Assembly (NCBI GenBank): GCA_021802375.1
Contig: JAKAAL010000273.1
Span: 1-6,229 of the forward strand
Source of the DNA: Bacillota bacterium
GTDB lineage: Bacteria > Bacillota_E > Sulfobacillia > Sulfobacillales > Sulfobacillaceae
Length of the DNA stretch: 6,229 nucleotides
Direction: 5' to 3'
This document shows, in pieces, positions 1 through 5,668 of this stretch. The position numbers were made by a program, and so were the translations under genes. Within the stretch, counting starts at the first letter, position 1, and the number at the start of each line of letters is the position of its first letter. The notes under the pieces are model-generated. The model saw only the letters and a program-made list of their open reading frames with translations. It did no database searches and was not told the origin of the DNA.

Positions 1-80
1 TTCTTGCCCGCAGCAGGTGCTCCTCGTTGGAGGATCAGACAACAACATCGACGCCAGTAAACTGACTTGCTAATTATATG

Positions 81-154
81 CGCCACAACATCAACGCCCG
101 CTCAAGTCGTTTAATTCCGTTTAATTCCGACTGGTGGGCGTTGATGTTGTGGCG
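81..154. repeat. Perfect 19-bp inverted repeat with nested stem, abutting the stop codon of the minus-strand propeller gene
   Basis: CGCCACAACATCAACGCCC (81-99) is the exact reverse complement of 136-154. The 36-nt loop contains a second stem, AGTCG (105-109) with CGACT (128-132), and a 10-bp tandem duplication of TTTAATTCCG (110-119 and 120-129). The right arm ends one base before the TAA stop of the minus-strand gene (155-157), so its transcript would fold into a long hairpin right after the stop. That position suits a terminator or a 3'-end stabiliser. However, no T-tract follows on either strand, so a classical intrinsic terminator is not supported. A third, imperfect copy of the arm, ACAACATCGACGCC, lies at 42-55 (13 of 14 bases match 85-98). 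A small mobile-element remnant or a cruciform site is also possible. Confidence 0.8.
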
Positions 155-1429
155 TTACTTCGTCCCGGGTTCTACTGCTTGATGGTTGGCCAGATGCCAC
201 GTATTTCCTGCGTTGGGACTCCAAATTCGCTGAGGAAGGCCTCCAGAGCCTGAGACCGGCCCGTACCACAAGGTGAGCGTGTGAGGAGGACGCACTGCCG
301 CCACATCAAACCCCACTAAGGTACCCGTAAAATTGGGCAACTGGTAGTGGATGACCGGAAGTCGGATCCGAGTCCACGTGCGGCCCGCAGACCGAGTGCG
401 CAAGAGCTCGGTATAATCCCACGGAGGACCGCCGTTCGTCGACTCGACGGCGGCAAATCCGGTCTGTGCTGAGGTCATGATCAGCTGACCGCCGGACCAG
501 CGCGTGCCCGGCCAAGGGCCCAGCGCAGTCCACGTGATTCCTCCGTTCGTCGTGTGCCACAGCTCAGACGGTGACCAGACCCACCCATCGGTGGATGTGA
601 ACCAATCCATGCCCGTGATCGAGTCTGGCGTCTGAGTCCACCCACCGGTAGTGACCTGCCCGTTAGCGCTCACAGTAATTCGGCCCGCCCAATTCGTGTG
701 CATGGTGGTCTGCACTGCTACTTCCTCGCCCTGACCCGGTATGAACGTTATCGCCGTCACTCGGTCGGACGAAGGCCACAGCGTATGCCAGCGCACCCCA
801 CGGGTCCACCAGAACTGACCGCCCTGATCAACGCCTAGTGCCTGAAATCCCGTCCGTGGGAAAATCGCGGTGGTGTTAATACTGTGTCCTAAAGGGGGAC
901 TAGTGAGCGTCCAACGCGTCCAGACCCTGCCACCATTCGTCGTATGCAACCAAAGCAACGGCGGATGAGGATGGATGGCATGAGGGTTAGGAAGCCGCTG
1001 ACCTAAAAGTGAAACGCTTTGTGCGCCGATAGCGGCCACCTGCGACCACTCAATCCGTGGGGTATACCAAAAGGACCAGGTTTTACCGCCATTCGTAGTG
1101 TGTTCCAAAAACCCGCCGTTCATGTGCGGCTGAATCCAAGCCCAAGCCACATTCGCCGTCGGCCATTTGACTTGGCCCCACCCCCCTGGGACACCTCTGG
1201 TGCTGTTTTGGAGTGATTGCGGACGAAAAGAAATCGTGGTTTTTTGGCCATTAGCCGCCACGGTTCGTTTCTGCCACAGAATCCTTGCGGTCGTGGTGGA
1301 AATTCGGCTATGCGCGTATACCGCCAGGTTCATGGAGGTTAGTGCGAGGCTTCCTCCGATCATCACGGCTAGTACGCCTAAACGCGTTGGACGCCTCAAC
1401 AGGTTCGATATTTGCTCGGCCACATGCAT
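155..1429 (-). CDS. Exported or membrane-anchored Ycf48/BNR-repeat beta-propeller protein
   Basis: This is a 424-residue protein. An Arg-rich N-terminus (residues 12-16) is followed by one hydrophobic segment (about 18-39), which fits a signal anchor or signal peptide, so the rest is probably outside the membrane. The remainder shows repeated Asp-box-like turns of the Ycf48/sialidase BNR type: HTTNGGKTW (110-118), HTTNGGRVW (162-170), HTTNGGITW (292-300), RTRSAGRTW (344-352) and WSPNAGNTW (403-411). Each is preceded by an aromatic-rich strand, as in propeller blades. Ycf48 itself is a photosystem II assembly factor; relatives in non-photosynthetic bacteria are secreted propellers of unknown role, so no enzyme activity is claimed. 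The start at 1429 follows AAGGAG (complement of 1434-1439) by 4 nt; a GTG two codons later would give a longer spacer. It is divergent from the winged-helix gene. The inverted repeat 81-154 abuts its stop. Confidence 0.85.
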   Translation of the reverse strand: MHVAEQISNLLRRPTRLGVLAVMIGGSLALTSMNLAVYAHSRISTTTARILWQKRTVAANGQKTTISFRPQSLQNSTRGVPGGWGQVKWPTANVAWAWIQPHMNGGFLEHTTNGGKTWSFWYTPRIEWSQVAAIGAQSVSLLGQRLPNPHAIHPHPPLLWLHTTNGGRVWTRWTLTSPPLGHSINTTAIFPRTGFQALGVDQGGQFWWTRGVRWHTLWPSSDRVTAITFIPGQGEEVAVQTTMHTNWAGRITVSANGQVTTGGWTQTPDSITGMDWFTSTDGWVWSPSELWHTTNGGITWTALGPWPGTRWSGGQLIMTSAQTGFAAVESTNGGPPWDYTELLRTRSAGRTWTRIRLPVIHYQLPNFTGTLVGFDVAAVRPPHTLTLWYGPVSGSGGLPQRIWSPNAGNTWHLANHQAVEPGTK

Positions 1430-1455
1430 CGCTCTCCTTCTGTATTTAGCCCCAC

Positions 1456-1483
1456 TACAGCGCTCATGAGGGATAACGCTGTA
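1456..1483. promoter_or_regulatory. Candidate operator or leader hairpin: TACAGCG-N14-CGCTGTA
   Basis: TACAGCG (1456-1462) and CGCTGTA (1477-1483) are exact inverted repeats separated by 14 bp. The spacer begins with the 8-bp palindrome CTCATGAG (1463-1470). The site lies 27 bp upstream of the minus-strand propeller start, in the gap shared with the divergent winged-helix gene. It could be an operator for that regulator or a hairpin in the propeller leader. OmpR/PhoB-type domains usually bind direct repeats, so assigning it to the neighbouring regulator is speculative. Confidence 0.4.
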
Positions 1484-1568
1484 CTTACTAGGATGGTTTC
1501 ATAACGTCACGGTGTAGGATCGGATTTCTTAGGTAAATGGCAACCATTCCCATTGTTCGGACGTTTTA

Positions 1569-1605
1569 CTAGAGAGCGAGACCATCAAGCTTCTCTAGGG
1601 GAGGT
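1569..1605 (+). promoter_or_regulatory. Leader hairpin joined to a strong ribosome binding site of the winged-helix gene
   Basis: CTAGAGA (1569-1575) pairs exactly with TCTCTAG (1592-1598), with a 16-nt loop. The last G of the right arm is also the first G of the Shine-Dalgarno run GGGGAGGT (1598-1605). That run lies 8 nt before the ATG at 1614 and fixes the start. A hairpin touching the ribosome binding site could tune translation. A shorter dyad, AATGG-CAA-CCATT, lies just upstream at 1536-1548. I found no convincing -35/-10 pair in this gap on either strand. Confidence 0.45.
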
Positions 1606-1613
1606 CGATTTTC

Positions 1614-1976
1614 ATGGTGAACGAAGAGGGGGCGTCCTACGGGAGGGCCGCCACCATCCGTCTGAGTGCAGGAATACGATTTGACCGGCGTGCGCATGGG
1701 GTCTGGTCCCATCAGCAATTGACGCCACTCCCGCCGGTGGAATATCGATTATTAGACTATTTTTGTTCCCACCCTGGCCAACTCATTACATTTCCAACCC
1801 TGATTTCGGTGGGGTGGAGCAGTCAAAGTCAACCCGGTCGGACCGCTACCGACGTGTATCGCTATATTCATCGTTTACGACAAGTGATCGAACGTGGCCC
1901 GAATCACCCCCAGGTATTAAGAACAGAGCGTGGGCTCGGCTATGTCCTACTAACCTCAGCAACGAGGAATTGGTGA
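1614..1976 (+). CDS. Stand-alone OmpR/PhoB-type winged-helix DNA-binding regulator
   Basis: This 120-residue protein is almost entirely a Trans_reg_C winged-helix domain (about residues 15-116). The family landmarks appear in order. An N-terminal strand carries IRFDRRAHGVW. LTPLPPVEYRLLDYF fits the first helix, where this family usually has LTxxEFxLL. SHPGQLITFPTLISVGW fits the second helix region. DVYRYIHRLRQVIE fits the recognition helix, and RTERGLGYVLL fits the C-terminal wing hairpin. A receiver domain would need about 110 more residues at the N-terminus and is absent; the ribosome binding site at 1598-1605 places the start at the domain edge, so this is not a truncated reading of a longer gene. 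It probably binds DNA without a phosphoryl switch of its own. Likely targets, by position only, are the divergent propeller gene and the MFS gene downstream. Confidence 0.85.
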   Translation: MVNEEGASYGRAATIRLSAGIRFDRRAHGVWSHQQLTPLPPVEYRLLDYFCSHPGQLITFPTLISVGWSSQSQPGRTATDVYRYIHRLRQVIERGPNHPQVLRTERGLGYVLLTSATRNW

Positions 1977-2010
1977 TCGACTAGCGATGTAGCGTCTCTT
2001 TGGTTGTGGA

Positions 2011-2046
2011 ATTAACGGGCAGGAGTACGCCTTAGGTCAGTTACCT
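2011..2046 (+). repeat. Dispersed repeat, copy A: box 2 plus trailing hairpin
   Basis: Box 2 (2011-2034) begins ATTAACGGGCAGGA and ends TACGCCTTA. It matches copy C at 19 of 24 positions. It runs directly into a small hairpin, AGGT (2034-2037), loop CAGTT, ACCT (2043-2046). Copy C has the equivalent AGGG-AGTT-CCCT at nearly the same offset. No clear box 1 precedes it; GCGATGTAGCGTC (1984-1996) sits near the expected distance and shares its ends with box 1 of copy D, but is too degenerate to call. The copy lies between the winged-helix gene and the MFS gene. Confidence 0.7.
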
Positions 2047-2073
2047 TGCGTAGATAGATAACAATAGGATACT
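2046..2073 (+). promoter_or_regulatory. Weak candidate sigma-A promoter for the MFS gene
   Basis: TTGCGT (2046-2051) and GATACT (2068-2073) are separated by 16 bp, with partial matches to TTGACA and TATAAT. Transcription would begin near 2080, before the TTG start at 2154. The match is poor and another promoter cannot be excluded. Confidence 0.2.
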
Positions 2074-2141
2074 ATTTTGGTGATCATATCATGCATACAC
2101 CATATCCCCCAAGTCGCGCTGGTCCTCTGTGCGAGAAAAAC

Positions 2142-2149
2142 GGGAGGTG
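2142..2149 (+). promoter_or_regulatory. Ribosome binding site that decides a TTG start for the MFS gene
   Basis: GGGAGGTG lies just before TTG (2154-2156), with GGAGG ending 6 nt upstream of the start codon. The upstream in-frame ATG at 2091 has no comparable purine run before it, only a weak GGTG at 2079-2082. The TTG start removes 21 residues that are Pro/Cys-rich and do not resemble an MFS N-terminus. Confidence 0.7.
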
Positions 2150-2153
2150 CCAA

Positions 2154-3419
2154 TTGCAAAGTTCTTCAGTCACCCCTGACCCCCAATCAACCTATCGCCG
2201 CTTATTCTCCAATCGGACGTGGGTGTTCCTTTCGGGTGGAAACACGGTGTCCGGCGTGGGGGATGCGTTTTTTACTTTAGCGGTCATCTGGATTATTTAC
2301 GCGGCCAGTCATTCCCTGCTCCAAACCGCTCTCATTCAAGTGGTCTGGCACTTAGATCGCTTGCTTCTGGGTCCCATCGCGGGCACCGTTGCCGATCGGC
2401 GTAACCGTACGCACATCTTGCTGGCGATGAACCTGGGATCGGCCGCCGTGGCCGCCGCCGTGGCTATCCTTCTTCATTTTGCGCATCTCACGGTGGTCAT
2501 CGCTTTGGGTGCCGTGTTCGTTCTAAATGCAGGGAAAACCTTTGGCGGTCCGGCGGCGTACTCAGTGATGCCGGATATTATTCCCCCGGATCTCTTGGTA
2601 ACGGCGTCGGGCCTAATGAATACCGTCAGCAACGCGGCGAGCATGGCCGGCAGCGCCTTGGCCGGACTAGTGATTGCAGCGGTGGGCGGGGCGGGGGCCG
2701 TTATGGGCGATGCCGCCTCCTTCCTGTGTGCCGCGGTGGGCGTGAGCCTCGCGCATTTGCCGCAACGCACGATCGAAGGAACCGCCTCGTCCAATCTGCG
2801 CCAGGACCTGGCGGAAGGCTGGCGCACGATTCGGGACACCCCCCTGCTGCGCGCGATGACGATACTGGGCGTTGCGCTGAACATAACCTCCGGCACCGGC
2901 CCGCTGTACGTCGCGTTGATTCGGCTGCACTTTCACCAAGGGGCGGCCGGATTCGGGGTGTTTGATGCGATGAGCACCGTGGGGGTCCTGGTATCAGGAC
3001 CCGTGGTTCGTCGAATGGAGCAGTGGGCCGGAGCCGGTCGTCTGTACGCACTGGGGTGGTTCATTGCCGGCCTCGCGATCATCGCCATCACCCAGACTTC
3101 CTCCATGGTTGTCGCCGACGGGTGCGCGGTCGTCATGGGGGCTAGCATGACGCTCGGCAGTGTGGCCATGGGGACGGTGACCCAATTGTTGGTGCCACCA
3201 GATGTGCGCGGCCGATATTGGGGTTTCCAATCCGCGATCGCCGTCTCGGCGATCCCGATAAGCGCCCTGGTCGCCGGGTGGGTGGGTGACCGCGTGGGTG
3301 CCGACCCCGTCATCGCGGTCGGTGGCGCTTGGGTCTGTGTCGTCGGTTTGGCGTCGGCATGGATTCCGGCGGTGTGGCAGGCTAGACTCGGGGCCACCGA
3401 CTCCACGCCGATGTCCTAG
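2154..3419 (+). CDS. Major facilitator superfamily exporter (drug/metabolite efflux type)
   Basis: From the TTG start this is a 421-residue protein with about 12 hydrophobic segments, the usual MFS size. The loop after the second helix carries GPIAGTVADRRNRTHIL, the MFS signature motif A (GxxxDRxxRR-like). A polar central loop (PQRTIEGTASSNLRQDLAEGW and following) separates the two six-helix halves. The second half ends with PPDVRGRYWGF and GWVGDRVG, a pattern common in MFS_1/MFS_3 exporters related to enterobactin and macrolide efflux proteins. It should act at the cytoplasmic membrane as a proton-coupled exporter; the substrate cannot be read from sequence. An ATG at 2091 would add 21 residues but lacks a ribosome binding site. 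It is the most GC-rich gene by eye. It follows the winged-helix gene in the same direction, separated by repeat copy A, so the regulator may control it. Confidence 0.85.
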   Translation: MQSSSVTPDPQSTYRRLFSNRTWVFLSGGNTVSGVGDAFFTLAVIWIIYAASHSLLQTALIQVVWHLDRLLLGPIAGTVADRRNRTHILLAMNLGSAAVAAAVAILLHFAHLTVVIALGAVFVLNAGKTFGGPAAYSVMPDIIPPDLLVTASGLMNTVSNAASMAGSALAGLVIAAVGGAGAVMGDAASFLCAAVGVSLAHLPQRTIEGTASSNLRQDLAEGWRTIRDTPLLRAMTILGVALNITSGTGPLYVALIRLHFHQGAAGFGVFDAMSTVGVLVSGPVVRRMEQWAGAGRLYALGWFIAGLAIIAITQTSSMVVADGCAVVMGASMTLGSVAMGTVTQLLVPPDVRGRYWGFQSAIAVSAIPISALVAGWVGDRVGADPVIAVGGAWVCVVGLASAWIPAVWQARLGATDSTPMS

Positions 3420-3496
3420 CGATGCAGCCATCGGAGATGAGCGGCCCTGCGACAGAGGACATACCAACCTGGTTTCGTAAGTTCCCATATCCTCCT

Positions 3497-3520
3497 CGGA
3501 CCGGCGTAGTGGTCTCGGTT
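3497..3520 (+). terminator. Weak candidate terminator after the MFS gene
   Basis: CGGACC pairs with GGTCTCG with one bulged T (six pairs, 8-nt loop GGCGTAGT), followed by a short GTTTC. The T-run is only three bases and the stem is imperfect, so this is a weak call made mainly on position about 80 bp after the stop. Confidence 0.2.
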
Positions 3521-3546
3521 TCAATGGAGAGCGTTTAGGGCTCTAT

Positions 3547-3611
3547 CGGGGGCGTATGTGCCTTAGAGCTTAATGGATTAACGGGCAGGATAGCGCACTC
3601 GCGACCGTTAT
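3547..3611 (+). repeat. Dispersed repeat, copy B: box 1, hairpin, box 2, hairpin
   Basis: Box 1, CGGGGGCGTATGTGCC (3547-3562), is identical over 16 of 16 bases to box 1 of copy C (4325-4340). It is followed by a 5-bp hairpin, CCTTA (3561-3565) with TAA-t-GG (3571-3576), one T bulged. Box 2 begins ATTAACGGGCAGGA at 3577. A further stem, ATAGCG (3590-3595) with CGTTAT (3606-3611, one G-T pair), overlaps the end of box 2. The CGGG cores of the two boxes are 35 bp apart. Confidence 0.75.
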
Positions 3612-3620
3612 GAGATAATA

Positions 3621-3744
3621 CCAGCCCGCAGTGCTGGGTTCGCTGATTGACGCACCACCAGTATTCGCTGTAAAGCTCACCAGAAAACCCACTGCCTACG
3701 CTAATCAGCGAATGCTGAGAATACCGTTGGGGGAGCTCCCCGAC
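3621..3744 (+). promoter_or_regulatory. Block of overlapping, mutually exclusive inverted repeats upstream of the NUDIX gene
   Basis: TTCGCTGATT (3639-3648) is exactly complementary to AATCAGCGAA (3703-3712). The closer ATTCGCTG (3663-3670) is exactly complementary to CAGCGAAT (3706-3713). The two stems share a strand and cannot form together. GTATTC (3661-3666) also matches GAATAC (3719-3724), and CCAGC (3621-3625) matches GCTGG (3633-3637). The block ends in the 12-bp palindrome GGGGAGCTCCCC (3730-3741), extended by GTT/GAC around a bulged G (3726-3744). This looks like a switching RNA leader or a structured noncoding RNA, but I recognise no known riboswitch and there is no T-tract. Confidence 0.45.
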
Positions 3745-3787
3745 CACCAGTGCAACCCGGGAATTAGGCTAGAACTGATGACCACTG

Positions 3788-3826
3788 ACTTAGCCAAAAC
3801 CCTAGACTAATCGAGTTAGCCATAAC
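3788..3826 (+). repeat. Direct repeat just upstream of the NUDIX ribosome binding site
   Basis: TTAGCCAAAAC (3790-3800) and TTAGCCATAAC (3816-3826) match at 10 of 11 positions and are 26 bp apart. Including the preceding GAC/GAG the match is 12 of 14. The pair sits 7 to 45 bp before the AAGGAG of the NUDIX gene, where a regulator could bind. I cannot assign a promoter with confidence here. Confidence 0.4.
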
Positions 3827-3848
3827 AGTCAGAAGGAGAGAATGGGAT

Positions 3849-4307
3849 ATGATGGTACCTAAGCATATCGTTGCGGTGTCGGCCCTAGTCTATGATGCCC
3901 AGGGAGATGTGTTATGCGTGAAGACTCATTGGCGTTCAGATACCTGGGAACTACCTGGCGGTCAAGTGGAAGAAGGCGAGCCTTTAGATGAAGCGGTGCG
4001 GAGAGAAGTTCTGGAAGAAACAGGCATCACGATACGCCCCCAACGGGTGACAGGGATTTACTATAACGTCTCCATGACCGTACTGTCGGTGGTATTCATT
4101 GGCCAGTATGTTGGGGGCACGATTGGCATTCAGCCTGAGGAAATCCAGGAGGCGCGGTTTATTCGTTTGACCGAACAAAATATCGGCGACTATATCGTAC
4201 GGCCCCATTTTCTATCGAGAACGCGGGACGCGCTTCAGAACAAAAACAGCCTGCCCTATGAGACGTGGAAAGTGAATCCCTATCAACGCGTCAGTAGACT
4301 CGAGTAG
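3849..4307 (+). CDS. NUDIX hydrolase (nucleoside diphosphate-X pyrophosphohydrolase)
   Basis: This 152-residue protein has a perfect Nudix box, GX5EX7REUXEEXGU: G38, E44, R52-E53, E56-E57, G59 and I60. The acidic residues E53, E56 and E57 are the expected metal ligands. The preceding VAVSALVYDAQGDVLCVKTH (8-27) is the typical first beta hairpin, and WELPGGQVE leads into the box. Family members hydrolyse nucleoside diphosphates linked to another group, such as oxidised nucleotides, ADP-ribose or nucleotide sugars; the substrate is not predictable here. No signal peptide or added domain is visible and the length is usual for a single-domain enzyme. The start at 3849 lies 10 nt after AAGGAG (3833-3838); a second ATG follows at once. 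Its coding sequence looks less GC-rich than the MFS gene. It converges on the minus-strand propeller gene, with repeat copy C filling the gap. Confidence 0.93.
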   Translation: MMVPKHIVAVSALVYDAQGDVLCVKTHWRSDTWELPGGQVEEGEPLDEAVRREVLEETGITIRPQRVTGIYYNVSMTVLSVVFIGQYVGGTIGIQPEEIQEARFIRLTEQNIGDYIVRPHFLSRTRDALQNKNSLPYETWKVNPYQRVSRLE

Positions 4308-4318
4308 AAGTTTTGTGT

Positions 4319-4411
4319 CATTAACGGGGGCGTATGTGCCACAAGCCCGGAGCTGACCATTCCCAGGCTTGTGACGTTAACGGGCAGAACTGCGCCCTAA
4401 GGGAGTTCCCT
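4319..4411 (+). repeat. Dispersed repeat, copy C: most complete copy, filling a convergent gap
   Basis: Box 1 reads CATTAACGGGGGCGTATGTG from 4319 and ends at 4340. An exact 8-bp stem follows, CACAAGCC (4340-4347) with GGCTTGTG (4366-4373) and an 18-nt loop. Box 2 (4376-4399) begins GTTAACGGGCAGAACTGCGC, and then comes the hairpin AGGG-AGTT-CCCT (4400-4411). GGGCGT in box 1 could also pair with GCGCCC at the end of box 2, closing a longer structure. The copy occupies most of the gap between two convergent genes and overlaps the propeller stop codon (4410-4412). It may act as a terminator by default, but has no T-tract. Confidence 0.75.
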
Positions 4412-5642
4412 ACTGCACATGGACGGCCTTCCATTGTAGTGCACCGTCACGGGTTCGATATAGAACCGTGTGCGACCCGGCTAAAGAGAGTTCAAACCCG
4501 TCGTTGGCCGACACTCGCTCGAGGCTTAAGGGGATCCCGGACGGCAGCGAGACTCGGTGCCATGTCAGCCCTCCCGTGTTGGTGGCATACAATCGAGGCG
4601 CGGCATTCCCCGGAGTGGTGAGTAACCAACCTTGTTGGGCATTGATCCAATGGAGGGTCAAGGCCGTGTCCGAATTGTGTGTAGGCAAAGGACCAACCAA
4701 GTGCCAACTGACTCCGTGGGTGGTGGTGCGATAGAGGTTGATTAGCGCCGATGGGTCGGACGGTGGAGCGGAGGCAGAACTCGCATGCCAGATAACCGCT
4801 AGCATGCCAAGGGTGGACGAAATTACACTGGGAGCGGACAGTTCAGGGTACCTTGTGGCCGCCCCAGGAGGAATGATTGGGCGTGCTCGCCACGACCTCC
4901 CTCCGGTCGTTGACTCTAATAAACTCGCCTCTGGCCTTTGATATCCATTCTCTGCCAGCACCCCCTTGCGACCGGTAAAGAACGCCAGGCCGGCCAGTCC
5001 CCCGTCGTCGAAAGTTCCGTGAGCCACCGCGGTCCACGTCGGTCGACGGCGAGTCGACTGCCAAAGTCGATAAAAGCCATCGTTGCCTGCGGTGAGCACC
5101 CACGCATCCTGGTTACCAAGGGCTGTAATCGCTGCATACCCCAAGAAATGCCATCCGGTTACCGCGGGAGTGAGAGTCGCTTCACTCCAGCGCCCGCCGC
5201 CGTCGGTGGTATGCCACACGTCGACGGCATTGTTGTTACCCTGGTCCGGCTCGGTAACAATCCAAGCGGTCCAGGCGTTGGGAAACACCCATTGCGTAAG
5301 CCCTCCATCCAACGGCGGAGTCCATGTGCGAGCACTCGCCTGGAGGGCCGAGGCAAGTGTTTTCGGGGCAACATCGGTCCAGCGTTGACCTCCGTCTTCG
5401 GTCTTCATGACCTGACCGTTAGCCTCCACCGCCCAACCCACCCGTGCTGAAGCCATTTCCACATCAATTAAACCGCCAGGCATGATGGCAGGAGGTAAGC
5501 TGGTCACCGTAACCGGAGGCGTCGCCGCCACCACGGTGGGAGCCATCACTAATATTCCCGTGGCAGCCGCCACCAAGGCCGCTTTCCCCGATCGCATCGA
5601 AACGCCAGCTAAGCGTATACCCCACTCCGACCTGAATCCCAT
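4410..5642 (-). CDS. Secreted Ycf48/BNR-repeat beta-propeller protein
   Basis: This is a 410-residue protein. A basic N-terminus is followed by a hydrophobic core (about residues 20-38) and TVVAA-TPP, a plausible signal-peptidase site near residue 40, so it is probably secreted. The mature part carries regularly spaced Asp-box-like turns: KTEDGGQRW (80-88), HTTDGGGRW (144-152), a degenerate STRRRPTW (196-203), STTGGRSW (244-251), RTTTHGVSW (305-313), ATNTGGLTW (353-361) and RTRDGALQW (396-404). This gives about seven blades. ARVGWAVEANGQVMKTEDGG (66-85) is a textbook Ycf48 blade. Function is unknown in non-photosynthetic bacteria. The start at 5642 has AAGGAGG (complement of 5651-5657) with an 8-nt spacer; Met16 is a poorer alternative. 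It resembles the propeller at 155-1429 in design but not closely in sequence. It lies 26 bp downstream of a 40-residue ORF on the same strand. Confidence 0.87.
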   Translation of the reverse strand: MGFRSEWGIRLAGVSMRSGKAALVAAATGILVMAPTVVAATPPVTVTSLPPAIMPGGLIDVEMASARVGWAVEANGQVMKTEDGGQRWTDVAPKTLASALQASARTWTPPLDGGLTQWVFPNAWTAWIVTEPDQGNNNAVDVWHTTDGGGRWSEATLTPAVTGWHFLGYAAITALGNQDAWVLTAGNDGFYRLWQSTRRRPTWTAVAHGTFDDGGLAGLAFFTGRKGVLAENGYQRPEASLLESTTGGRSWRARPIIPPGAATRYPELSAPSVISSTLGMLAVIWHASSASAPPSDPSALINLYRTTTHGVSWHLVGPLPTHNSDTALTLHWINAQQGWLLTTPGNAAPRLYATNTGGLTWHRVSLPSGIPLSLERVSANDGFELSLAGSHTVLYRTRDGALQWKAVHVQ

Positions 5643-5668
5643 AGGAATGTCCTCCTTATCCCTTAGGC

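Larger units (their letters stand above)
3420..3848. other. Gene-free, dyad-rich 429-bp intergenic region between the MFS and NUDIX genes
   Basis: I see no well-supported gene here. In order it holds: an imperfect stem CGGACC (3497-3502)/GGTC-t-CG (3511-3517) followed by GTTTC, a weak terminator candidate; repeat copy B (3547-3611); a block of overlapping inverted repeats (3621-3744); a direct repeat (3788-3826); and the NUDIX ribosome binding site AAGGAG (3833-3838). A 38-codon plus-strand reading frame at 3422-3538 lacks a usable ribosome binding site. Confidence 0.6.

Noticed and set aside
1..10. TTCTTGCCCG at the left edge, identical to 5686-5695
   Set aside because: A 10-bp match at the window edge; without flanking sequence it cannot be told from chance.
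2..73. Plus-strand open frame entering from the left edge (ends ...VLLVGGSDNNIDASKLTC)
   Set aside because: Only 23 codons are visible, no family is recognisable, and it overlaps the sequence related to the inverted-repeat arm. It may be the tail of a gene but cannot be supported.
81..154. Intrinsic terminator
   Set aside because: The stem is long and well placed, but neither strand has a T-tract after it, so it is listed as an inverted repeat with terminator as one possibility.
2474..3524. Long minus-strand open frames opposite the MFS gene
   Set aside because: They are shadows of a GC-rich coding strand: Arg/Pro/Ala-rich, no family resemblance, no ribosome binding sites.
3422..3538. 38-codon plus-strand frame directly after the MFS stop (contains IPTWFRKFPYPPRTG)
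   Set aside because: Composition is plausible, but there is no ribosome binding site before ATG 3422, and for ATG 3437 the GGAG touches the start codon. It also overlaps the weak terminator stem.
3535..3747. 70-codon minus-strand frame with a GTG start
   Set aside because: It runs through repeat copy B and the overlapping dyads, has no ribosome binding site and no recognisable protein features.
4319..4411. Integron attC site
   Set aside because: The outer boxes are direct rather than inverted repeats and do not fit RYYYAAC/GTTRRRY; no integrase is in the window.
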